A model generated the notes under the pieces. That model had not been told where the DNA came from. It worked only from the letters and a program-made list of their open reading frames with translations, and made no database searches. A stretch of 64,000 nucleotides of DNA. Origin: Takakia lepidozioides (Eukaryota; Streptophyta; Takakiopsida; Takakiales; Takakiaceae). The stretch spans positions 11,284,001 to 11,348,000 of the forward strand of contig CM060733.1 of assembly GCA_030704615.1 (NCBI GenBank). Direction: 5' to 3'. Shown here piece after piece: positions 37,267-47,700 of this stretch (position 1 is the first letter of the stretch; each line of letters starts with the position of its first letter). Made by a program: the position numbers and the translations under genes.

Positions 37267-37691
37267 AGTTGGCAAATGAAGATTCCTTTCAACGTGTAGC
37301 CGAAAAATTCTCTCTCTCTAGCCAACTGGAACGCAAATCCCACTTGCAAGATACACATGAAGATATCCACATACCTCCGATGGATCACTGATTGAATATT
37401 GCAGAAGACTCTGCAGAGCTTTTGCCCCACAAATTCTGCAACTAGTTGAACATCATTCCCCCATAAGATTTTACCAACATAGTCTAACTCCCGCTGCCTC
37501 TTATTCGATTTTAGATACCCAAGGGAATTGAGACTGAGCCTTACATAAGAATGGCGTGAGCCTAGGTAACTGTCACGCCCGAGAAGAGGCTCGTCCAAAC
37601 CGTCAGCACCAGATGAATCCACTCTGTCAAATTTCTTGCCACCGACATCCTCATGATGAACTCTTCTCCTCAAGGCACCTGAGCTCATCAT
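30247..37691 (-). CDS. ELMO/CED-12 domain protein, 9 exons
   Basis: Exons on the minus strand are 37545-37691, 34528-34630, 34028-34140, 33478-33546, 32648-32763, 32349-32403, 31716-31836, 30659-30777 and 30247-30357. Lengths sum to 954 bases, giving 317 residues with continuous phase. ELMO proteins in animals act with DOCK exchange factors on Rac; plant ELMO-domain proteins are small-GTPase-related, with roles still being defined. Visible signature text: MSSGALRRRVHHEDV at the start, SRLIVQWAQWF, LQERLSVPFDG, LVSEQWKEMGWQGPDPSTDF, GGFVSLENLLFFARKFP, WEYPFAVAGLNISFMLIQML, AFDMLYCVAFEMMDAQWLA, SYMEFN and EDLPAYNFL near the end. These match the plant ELMO family along their whole length. The exon 7/8 junction (30777/31716) gives a linker about seven residues shorter than usual, so an alternative site is possible. 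Intron 1 (34631-37544) contains LINE fragments. Confidence 0.92.
32206..32295 (-). repeat. Short copy of LINE 3'-UTR-like repeat in an ELMO intron
   Basis: Contains aatgtactcaagagacattg, then ccttgtggccatagaccc and gcgcccagtttgggcgga. It matches the LINE-linked repeat at 34809-35040 and 35410-35575. Confidence 0.7.
34809..36850 (-). mobile_element. Two or three 3' fragments of LINE elements in ELMO intron 1
   Basis: On the minus strand, 35041-35260 encodes the C-terminal zinc knuckle of a LINE polymerase (CNSPPCGQPEDNIHFLIHC) and runs into a 3' UTR-like segment ending in a (TC)n tail near 34806-34830. A second fragment, 35576-36850, encodes the downstream part of a related LINE (RRDEFKVRWWGQLNRMPNTR, degraded knuckle) and RT-end pieces near 36390-36600. 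Its own 3' segment covers 35410-35575. A further 3' segment at 35273-35408 has a 28-base GA/TC run at one end. All lie in the same orientation and match the longer LINE at 39.7-43.2 kb. All are 5'-truncated, as expected for incomplete target-primed reverse transcription. Confidence 0.8.
37219..37264 (+). repeat. GA microsatellite
   Basis: An uninterrupted GA run of more than 30 bases in ELMO intron 1, close to exon 1. It produces Ser/Leu repeats in the minus-strand frame and is not coding. Confidence 0.85.
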
Positions 37692-38175
37692 TCTTGAAAC
37701 AGGAACCGTCGATACTCCACAGATCAAAATCGAAACACTTTCAGTGAAAACGAGCTTCACACGCTCCTCAAAATTCTACTATCATATGGCCAGATCCAGA
37801 GTAAGTCTATGACGTGATCGTTGTGCAACAGTCCACTGCCTTATAAACGACATAAACTGGGTAAAAATTCCTTCAAGACATCAGGTGATCTGACTTCAAG
37901 CCTCTACCCCTGTTACCAATACTCACAAAACAAGCGTAGATCCGCTACATCTTTTGGTCTCCCCCTGACCAGTTCCGCAAGGGACACAACCTCCATCTCA
38001 TCAATAGTTCAAGATCCCACAAGATCCACCAGTCCTAATCTGAAGAGTAAAAGATCTTGACTTCATCAAGCCCCGATTAACTACAACCCGAAGAGATTCG
38101 GACCAGATGTTCGAGGCAGAGACGGAAATTAGTGAATCCCTTCCTCCATATCCCTGCATATCCCCATGACAAACC

Positions 38176-38954
38176 CTACTCAGAATCCACAGTACGTAAC
38201 TGGCCCCACTCACTTCCCCTCCACTCTGAAGAGTCAGAAATCAATTCTTCAACTGTGTCGACAAAGAATGTATGGATGCATTGTTCCGAGACTTTCACGT
38301 AAGTTGGTGGATGACCCTGTGCACCAGAGGTGATTTTGGGTTCAACTTCACAGGGTCCTGCCTTAGAGGATGCATCTTCGGACCCAAAGGGCAGATTCTC
38401 AATCTGGGAAAGCAAATCGGAGGATGATTGGAAAGAGTCCAAGGCGTTGTTGGGTTTGTTGAATTCTCTTGATTTTCATGTCTATGCAGGGGATGGGCTG
38501 GCTCGGGAAGGACGGAATGCTTGCTTTTTGTTGGGATACTTTGCATGGGAGCATGAATGGTTGCACGGGAGCCGAGGAGGCCAAGGGCCAGGCAGCGCAC
38601 GTGTCCAGACACTCTCATTTCTCTCCTTTCTCTCTCTCCCTCTCTCACTTTAATGTAGCAATTTAGAGTAGCTGCATTACAATCGTCCTTGAGGATGGGA
38701 ATGAGGTCATGCCCTCGATATGTGGTGCAGTCTTCTGCCTTCTGTTGTGCGGGGGATGTTCGATATCGGAGTGCTGCAATCGGGTCCGTGTCGACCTCCA
38801 GGAGGAAGCTTGTCGGGTTGCATTCTGCCTTCTTACCTGGAGTATGCATTTCAAGATTGGCTTTGAAGATATCCCAGAGAAACTGCACTGCTAAGTTGAT
38901 GGGTGGTGGTGATCTGTCAGGTTCTTCGCGAAGGTCTTCTTTCTCCCCAAACAT
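38176..38954 (-). other. Two overlapping unidentified frames, possible exons
   Basis: Minus-strand frames read MFGEKEDLREEPDRSPPP with LAVQFLWDIFKANLEMHTPG (38840-38954) and MDSFQSSSDLLSQIENLPFG with YVKVSEQCIHTFFVDTVEEL (38176-38442). They look more protein-like than the surroundings and could be two exons of one small gene upstream of ELMO. I do not recognise the family. A GA/CT-rich gap (38615-38650) separates them. Confidence 0.25.
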
Positions 38955-39727
38955 CCATATGTAATCCGATAGTATCAGTGCCTTGTTTTGGTTTTGTCTG
39001 CTGCAATCAAAATTTCGCCAGAAAGTTGCTTAGAAACAAGCATGTGATAAAATTGAGAGATGCATTCTTGGCTACACTCAAATCTAAGACCTCGAATATG
39101 CGAAATGTAGCCTACATGGGCTATCAGAATTATTGGAGAAATTTTTTAGGCAATGTCTGTTCTCAGTTGTACATGTTACGGTATGGGTGTCCAGTGTCCA
39201 CAATGGCCATGCATCTTGCCCTCATGGCTTGGCGACCTGGATAGGTGCGTATGTGAGAGACACAGAGAAGAAGAAATACAATTTACTTTGGCCAGGGCCC
39301 AGATGGCTCGCGAGAGAGAATGTAGTCGTAGAGAGAGAGAGATAGGGCTTGTCTTGTCATGACAATGAAGAATCTGTCAGGACTTGACCAGATCAGAAAG
39401 TTGTTTTTCAAAAAAACCAGGACAAAACAGCGTTGCATTGCAAGGCACCATCACCCTTCTCCTAACCACAAGTCTTGTTCCTGATTTGTTCACACTTCTG
39501 TCAGACTGGGATTTCCAGAAAACCGAAATTCATGCTTTTTAGCATGTGGACTGTAGGTCAGTGACCTCCAGGTCAACCTTAGCCTTTACTTAAGAAGACC
39601 AGTGCTTGCTTAAAACCATAGAGATCTCTGCCCACAGTAAATGTCTGAGCATAGTACTTCTCTATGAGGATGATTAGGTTTCATCAAAGTAGTGTCAACA
39701 CAAATACTTCCCTGAAAATCACATGTC
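38955..39727. other. No gene recognised
   Basis: No domain found. A short remnant of the LINE-linked repeat (gagagaatgtagtcgtag) lies near 39313-39345. Confidence 0.4.
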
Positions 39728-42700
39728 TCAAAACTGAGACAAATCCAAGTCTTCCACCATAGCCCGAATGGCAGATTGCCCACACAACGGGCAATTGCAC
39801 TCTCCCTTGCCTCTCTGCTTCTGTTTGCTGTTCAAAGGTAGGCTTCCTGCCCTGAGTTTAAATTTTAGTCTAGTGCCGAGAGTGGGTAGACCCTTGAGGT
39901 CATCCAAGATGTCCTCCCCCATGTCACTGACTGGAAACAAGTTCAGGGAAGTTTTCTTTCATCAGACAATCTCATGGCAACAGACTTGGCTTTGGACACT
40001 ACAGCCTCTAAGTCAGATTTATCCAGCAGGGTCAAGACTTGCGGATCCAGGTCCAGGTCCTTGAGAATCTCTTCTACTCTCTTCTGCCAGGACTTAGCCT
40101 GTTTGACAGGGCGGTCCTGTTTCCAAGATATAGAGTCGATTAGCTTAGGATATCTGGTGTTGGGCATATGTTGCAGCTGACCCCACCATCTGACCTTGAA
40201 TTCATCTCGTCGGGAGCTTAAGGACGGAATGCCAAACTCACCCCGAACAGCACATTGGCTGTTTTGGAGCATGCTGACATACACCCCTTAAGCACCCCCA
40301 CTTGAATGGATTCTAGAGACTTAGCCTGGTTGGAGTAATCAACCCATATTGCAGATCCGTACTCCAAGGCAGGTCTAATAGCACGACAAAGCATGGTTTT
40401 CTTAACCTCAGAGTTGACCCCTCTGCAGTGGAAAAATTTAGTGAGCCCCAAAGCTTTGCCCTTGCCAGTTTGAACAACTTTCCGGATATGTGCATCCCAA
40501 TTACAATTGGAGGAAAACTCAACGCCCAGGTAAGTGTAGGAAGGGAGGACCGGGATCTCTTGGCTACCCCACTGCCACTTAAGATCACTTCCTCCCTCTC
40601 CTCTGTCGTTGAATGCTACCACTGCACATTTGCTGACATTAGCCTCTAGCCCCCAAAGATCAAAGTATCTCTTCGTGCAATCAATCAACTCCTGGAGATT
40701 GGTTGGAGTCTCCCCTATGCCTGCGAAGTCATCCGCAAACACAAGGGCTGGTATGGTGGTATCACCCACCCTTAACCCAAATCCCTCACTTTCCACATCC
40801 TCGAGGAGTTGATTGATGAAAACATTGAAGAGCAGAGGGGAGAGAGTACATCCTTGAGCTACACCTTGGTCTATGTCAAAGAAGTTGGACTTCTGTCCAT
40901 TAACAGTGACACAGCTTTTGGTGTGAGCATACAAGTTGTGGACAACTCTCCACATCTTTCCCTTGATCCCACAAGACCAGAGGCGGAACCATAGGCCATC
41001 TCTCCACACTGTGTCATAAGCCTTTTTGACATCCAGGAAAAAAACATAAGTGGGTTTCCCTTCTTTTTTCCTTCCCTGGATAATCTGGCTTAGAGTGAAG
41101 ATATGATCCACACAGCCCCTGTTTCGCCGAAAGCCAGCTTGGCCTTCGTGGAAACAACCTCTAGACTCCAGATCAACCTCGAGACGAGTACTTATAACTC
41201 TGCAGAATGTCTTGCGAACAGCATTGAGGAGCGTGATGCCACGGTAGTTCCCCGGTTCTTCTCTGTCACCCTTTAGCCACGGAGGAAACGAAACTCTCCT
41301 AAGAGTCCACTGCTCTTTCGACTTCATTTCTTGCGTTAACAGAGCGTGACTGAAGTTCTTGGAGCGATTGGACAAAATGAGGGAGAGCCTCTTGCAAGGC
41401 CTGAAGGTACTCAGCCTTGACCTCCTCATTGTGGAATTTTTCTATGCGCCACTTCCGAATCGAACGTTTCACAGATCTCTTGGTGGTGGGAAAACACCTT
41501 TTGATCTCAGTCCAAACCAGGAAGTGGTCGGAGGTACCAATATCAGTTCTGTCGATCAACACATTGGCACACTGGGGGAACAAAATTTTGTCCATTATGA
41601 TATAGTCCACAATGGAACGTTCCCCAGTTTGGGATTTCTCACGAGTCCACTGCACTTGGTCACCTCTTGTCCTGTTATTCAAGGTCAAAAGCTGAAGCTC
41701 TTCTAGACAGTTAATTAACCGACTGCCATTAGAATTCAGCTCGTCCTCACCAAAAGGTCCAATGATATCGTCCTGATGGATCCCTTTGCCCACCCGGGCA
41801 TTGAAGTCCCCCAATAGTACCACCTGACCTTTGGCAAGGAACGAAGCACAGTCCAGCTTTACATCTTCGAAGGCTTTGTCTGCGTCAGCACTAAGGGTCC
41901 CCTCTGTGGGCATGTAAACACAACCCACAAAGAGGTCCTTTGTACTCATGCCGCCCTTCAGATTCAGTTTTAGCCAGATACTATGCTCGTACCTCAAACC
42001 CTTGTTGATAATTTCACAATTGTCAAACAAGAAATCACGGACAAAGAATCCAACCCCTTTTTGACCGCGTTGGCAGAGGCTGCCTTGAGAGTACACATCT
42101 TACCTGCCCATTTATAACCATTGACATCTCCAACCAGTTTATCCGACGTTTCCCATGTTTCTTGCCCAGCACAGATATGAATATCATTAGTCCGAAGAAC
42201 TTGTCCCACTTCGAGTTGTTTCCTTTGGTTGGTCAACCCTGAGAAGTTGAAAGTGGCCAGCCGCAAGCCAGCCTTTTGCATGTGAATTGTTTGTCGTCTA
42301 GGTAGCTTGTGATTGCTCCTGGACGGCCAACCGTTCTGCAAAGGGGGGACAGTTACCCCATGTGTAGATTTTGCTCGACTTGTGTAAACTTTGAGAATTG
42401 GTAAACCATTCAGGGTACCAAATCTTTCAGTTACACGACGCACAGGCTCCGCACACATAGGGGCAGATTGTCCGTCACTGCTTGGGGACAATTACCCCGT
42501 GTATAGATTTTGCTCGTCTTGTGTAGACTTTGAGGATTGGTAAACCATTTAGAGTACCAAATCCTTCAGTTACACGACGTTCAGGCTCTGCACACTTAGG
42601 GACAGATTGTCCATCTGACGGCTTGGGGACAATTACCCCGTGTATAGAATTTGTTCGTCTTGTGTAAACCTTGAGGATTGGTAAACCATTCAGAGTACCA

Positions 42701-43190
42701 AATCCTTCAGATTCAGGACGTTCAGGTTCCGTACACTTAGGGGCATCTTGTCCTTCTGGCTGTTTGGATTCAACCCCATCCAGAGCATCAAACCGATTAG
42801 AATTTCTCAAGTTGAAGTCGTTGCCCTTGGTTGTCTTCCTAGAGCGCCCCATTGAATCACCAATGTCTAAGACCGCTCTCCAGCCAGTCAAGGGACGAAC
42901 TTCTTTGAGATTGAATTGATGTGGGACTCTATTAGAAGCACTTTTGGTCATTGCAACCTTCAACGTACCCCTGTTATCAAGTCTCGAGATGGTACCATTA
43001 GCCATGAAATCCAAGCCTAAGCTAGAGCATGTAGTTTTAAAGGACACATCGTCCATCCTGGGATTCACCCCAAAAACTACACATGAAGCCCTAGATTTGG
43101 CATAAGTAACCAATTCCCAGGGATCACCCTGAGGAGTGTTGATGTTGATAGGAGCTAAAATTTTGGATTGTTCTCGCAGGCTATAAGTTT
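39728..43190 (-). mobile_element. LINE (APE-type non-LTR retrotransposon), decayed
   Basis: On the minus strand an ORF1-like frame (42475 to about 43190) is followed by an apurinic-type endonuclease (from about 42260 to 41299: LATFNFSG, AGQETWE, VVLLGDFNARVG, SIVDYIIMD, GTSDHFLVW). A reverse transcriptase comes next (41429-40218): NYRGITLLNAV, GQAGFRRNRGCVDHIF, DVKKAYDTVW, GVAQGCTLSPLLFNVF and LVFADD as the catalytic box. Last is a C-terminal part (40284-39728) with RRDEFKVRWWGQLQHMPNTR and a partial CCHC knuckle. Frameshifts separate ORF1/EN (near 42480), split EN (near 42095), and separate EN/RT (near 41330, where the usual spacer before the RT is also missing). The 3' UTR-like segment seen in other copies is absent, so the element is truncated there. 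It cannot be active. Confidence 0.9.
42340..42780 (-). repeat. Three tandem copies of a 47-codon repeat in the LINE ORF1-endonuclease linker
   Basis: Near-identical units encode GFGTLNGLPILKVYTRRAKS and flanking text. The word ggtaaacca recurs at 42399, 42539 and 42680. The first interval is 140 bases and the second 141. The one-base loss in the first unit explains why the downstream part is out of frame with the ORF1-like frame. Confidence 0.85.
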
Positions 43191-44390
43191 AAGCACAGGA
43201 ACCAACCCGAGCCCAAGTGCCGAGTATGCTAGACAGAGCATACGACTGCCCAATTTGGGCGGGGGGGCTGCCCCCAAGCGGTAGGAGTCCGCTTGTTACC
43301 ATTCAGAGATCACACTCCAGGGAGTTGCAGGGAATGGCCCGTGTAGGCATATTCTAAAGAGGGAAAGGCCCCAAGCTTTCCAACTAAATCCAATGCACTA
43401 CCTTACCTGAAGCAAAGCGCTTCAGGTCAAAACAAACAAGGACACGAGGTCACAAGGCCGGCATTTAGTCACAGAGACATTAATGTACTCCCGTATCAAG
43501 TCCACCCAATGTCAATAGGCTTCCTAGAGGACAGGGAGAGAGAGAGAGAGAGAGAGAGAGAATAATGTATGAAAGAACTTTCTTGGCATGCGAGACAGTG
43601 AGATTTCTAGGCAATTTTAGTCATCCCTTGTCTGTGTTAAGTTCTGGAATTGCTACATTGACTGACTACTACTTTACATTAGCTTCATTACGGCCGTGCA
43701 TGTCTTGAACGGCATGACTGATGCGGACAAAATTGTCCCTCCGATATTTGGGAACCAAATCAGGTTGAGACATACTTAGGCTGTAAGTTGTCGCCATTGT
43801 TAGTGAAGGCGGCGGGCTGCAACCAGCATGAGAGCAATAGTAGGCAACTGCAATCAGACAACTGGTTCGGTCGTTTGCTAATCATCCATTGGAGAAGGAC
43901 TTGTTTAAATTTTTTGTGTAGCTGACATGCCTACTGTGTGATGATGATCAATTGTGGTGCTAGTATCGTGTCATTAGTTGTAACATCCTAGTTTATACCC
44001 GGTGACCATTCACTGCTACACATCATGCATTTTGTGTTTGCAACCGCCACTCAATCTTGCATAGGGGATTCAGGTTGCTACGAGAGGGTTATAGCAATTG
44101 CACATTGAGAGTCTGGCTGAACTAGGGTAGTGTGGTATCAGCACAGTCTAGTCTAGGTTGGCAAAGCATGAACAGCACCCGTTGTTATGGCCACAGCACA
44201 TGGCAGGCTTGATCCGTTGCTCATTTATTGTCTCTCATATGACAGGCTGGGTTCATATCTGCCAGAGAAGGTGTCCGTATGTCTTCAGTTGCATCAAAGC
44301 ATTGATACACCAGTGGAGGTCATTACCTCTCTTCCAACCCTGCATTTCCTCACCTTTTGTGCAGCTTGCTAAAACTTCAAAACACTCACT
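43191..44390. other. ISA3 upstream region with GA microsatellite, no other gene recognised
   Basis: A GA run of about 30 bases sits at 43529-43561. A G-run followed by a C-run lies near 43261-43275. The isoamylase promoter is expected in this interval, but no element could be pinned down. Confidence 0.4.
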
Positions 44391-44709
44391 CCCAACCCTA
44401 GTGGTACAAATGGAACCCAGTTGGCTGGAAGAGAGCTATGCCAGCAGTAAGTCCTCCACCCAGCATGGAAGGCTGTAACTTGTGGGCTGTATGACTCCTA
44501 AGGCTACATCATCTATTGGCATGGAATATTGTTATGGCCTCTTACTACACATCTCTGTTTTTCTACCAATGTCCTACGGACCCCCTGCATGTAATAAAGT
44601 TAGTTTCTTTCTTTTCCTCTTTCTCATCAAGCTGCACCAATGGTCTTCAAATTCATCCTTTGGGGACTTTCCTCTTCTAATATTTATCCACAATTTCCAT
44701 TCGTCTCAG

Positions 44710-47700
44710 GGTTCAGGACAAAAGTTGCAATGCCGATCAAAAGACATATGTAGGAGGGGCCCACAAGCTTTGAATGCTTATGCCGAGGTGAGAGCTGCTT
44801 TGCTTTACTGGGACAAGCATTTTTTCACATATTGGGGTGCATGTATCTTCTGAATGTTATATCTGATCTGTTCGTCTTTATTGACTAGGGGGGTATCACA
44901 ACTTCACTATAGACTCTAGTGAATTAGTGCACCTGCAAAGCAATCTCTATAAAGATAGTTCTCTCTCATAGTATCTAGGGCATGAGAAATGCTTTACAAA
45001 CCAGACAGATTCTCCAGCACTAGAGGCACAGAGAGAGAGAGAGAATCAGAAGACTTCTTTCTGTTTTATGTCTTCGAGAGAAGGAGAGTGTCTTGTTGGC
45101 GAATTTTTTCTGAAGAGACTACTATTGTGATGGACAGGCATATGCACAGGGTTTGAATGCAGAGACTGAGACATTCAAGGTGTCATCTGGTAAGGCAACT
45201 CCACTGGGTGCCTCTCGACAGGAAAATGGGGTCAATTTTGCTCTCTTTTCAGAGCATGCAATGTCAGTTTCTCTGTGTTTGTGAGTTCTTCTCTCTTCCT
45301 GTTTCACCCAAGGGAATTTGGTTTTGCTTGTCCTCAATCTTTGTTTTTTCTTACATCTGTGCAATGTTGATGCCATTGCGGTTGGCTACTTATATTCTTG
45401 TACTTTAGCTATCTTTATGAATTTGTTGATGGCACTGGGCTTACTTCATTTCAGTCCTACCTACTTATATGTTACAGTGGTGAATGGCAGATATTTGGAT
45501 CCTTCAAAGACAGAAGAGCCAACAGAAGAGATTCTGTTGGATCCCCAAAAGAACAAAACAAACAATGTATGGCATGCCTGTGTTGAGGTAGATTGCAATG
45601 CCCTCCAGAGATAGATGCCTCAGATTGTATCCATACTAACTCTTTGACTATTATGGGAGTGGATGTACTTATTTGTCTAGGTTGATGTGGCCTATATGGT
45701 GAGAAATAAAGATTGGGGGAGGTGTGAAGAGGGCTGGGGGAGGCAGAATGGAAGGCGTAACTAGAGCAGAATGCTTTCTGTAGTAGTGGGGCTAACCTAA
45801 GAAATATATTTATTCTGGACTTCCAGATTTACTCTAGAAAGCTGTGTCACAGCTTCTGGCATTGACTTGAGAGGAGAGCTTCAATGACAATCATTTGGGT
45901 ACTGATTAAAAAAGAGGTCTAGTAGCGATCAGCTGTATTTTGCCAATGTCTCCCATCTCATGCTGGTCTTTAGTACCCTTCCACCTATTGTGGAGTGCTA
46001 TTCACCAATGACCTACCTTCTGCTAGGGCACAGATGTCCTTTCTGTGGCATAGCATCTACAGCCGCATCGGCATAAAAACTCCAGGAACAAGTAGATATC
46101 TGTTGCCAAAGATATTTGTTGGATGCTTATGAAAGCAGAGATGATGCGCATTCCAGCAGTGGTTCTGATGCTCCTTCCTACCTGACTGTTTACGTGAGTG
46201 GTTCTGGAACAGCCTGGTTTTGGTCTTGGACTTTTTTGGTAACATTTTGTTGTCTTGAATCTATGATGGCTTGCTCTTGATTCCTCCTCTCTCACCCCAA
46301 CAAGTGTGTATTGTACTGTGGAACTAAGATTTGATTTGGCTTGATTCTTTTCTGTGATTTGTTTGTGCTTACGTACAGAACTTGCCACTGAAGGGGGTCC
46401 TGTATGGTTACCGAGTGGGTGGGCCCAAAGGGTGGGAGAAGGGGCACCGTTTTGACAGCAGCAAAGTGTTGCTAGACCCGTATGCAAAACTTGTGGAAGG
46501 TCGCCGCATATTTGGAGATTCAACTCATAAGATGACTGAGTTTCTTGGCACTTTTGATTTTCATTCTGAAGAATTTGCTTGGGGAGAGAACTACGAGCTC
46601 CCTTCAATACCAGAGGTAATCAACTAGCTACTTGTACGAACAAGTAGGAGATTCCCAAGGACACTTGGCAGAATAGTTAAGCACCTCCATGAGTTTTTGT
46701 CACAGCTGCCACCGCCTCTTTTCGAGTTTGTTAGTGGAGGCTCTTTTGCTATCAAAATTCCAGCCAACATTTGACAAACACTGATGAAAGCAAGGTTGGA
46801 GGATGTGGGGGACAGAATGACCTAGTAATATATGAGATGAATGTTCGGGCCTTTACTGTGGACAAGTCATCTGGAATGGATGATACTACACGTGGAAGCT
46901 ATCTGGGCATCATTGAGAAGGTACAGTCTAATTTTTCTTGTTAGGGAAAGAAGAGGGTTGATTGGATCAGAGAAGAGGAAACAAGTTGGCAGAGATCCGC
47001 AGGAGGTCCTACGGTCATGTTAACATGGGAAGAGACCAGATTTTGAATCTGTTGACAAGGGTTTGGTTGTTGCTGGAATTCTGAGCACTGACAGCAGACA
47101 ACATCACTCTTTTATTGTACTTTTATGCAGTCCAGAGACAAGAGAATGTACTCATAAGATACTGTTTGCAGTAGCCTTGTGGCCATTGACTCCACACCCA
47201 GTTTGTGCAGAACAGACACTACCTTTGTGAGGGCCTCACTCCGGTAGTGGATGAGAGAGAAAGATTGTACTCATAAGACGTTGTTTTCCGTAGCCTTGTG
47301 GCGATTGACCCCGCACCCAGTTTGAGCGGGAACAAAAGGGACAGAACCTACCTCTGTCAGGGGCTGATGAGAGAGAAAGAAAGAAAGGGAAAGGTTTAGG
47401 GGCCCATGGGGCAAGAACTTCTTCAGCATTCAGAATTTCTCCTCACTATGTTCATCTCTTGGCTTGGGTCTGTCCTGTCCTCTTTGTGCATTGACAATGA
47501 TGACTGGAGGTACGGGATAAAAGCTAACAAGGTGTAGTGTCAGATTCCCCATCTGGTTGAGCTTGGTGTTAATGCAGTAGAGCTGCTGCCCATGTTTGAG
47601 TTTGACGAATTTGAGTTTCAGCGGCGGCCGAATCCACGAGATCACATGGTGGGTCTTCGCTTTCTCTTCATCATGTTTCTTCTTACCTACCTCTCTCAAA

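Noticed and set aside
37140-37300. Ser/Leu-repeat peptide in the ELMO frame
   Set aside because: It is a translation of the GA microsatellite within intron 1; the exon ends earlier at a good GTAAGG donor.
45157-45614. Alternative open frames read through ISA3 introns
   Set aside because: The phase-matched exons 45138-45280 and 45491-45587 carry the conserved protein; the intervening text is intronic.
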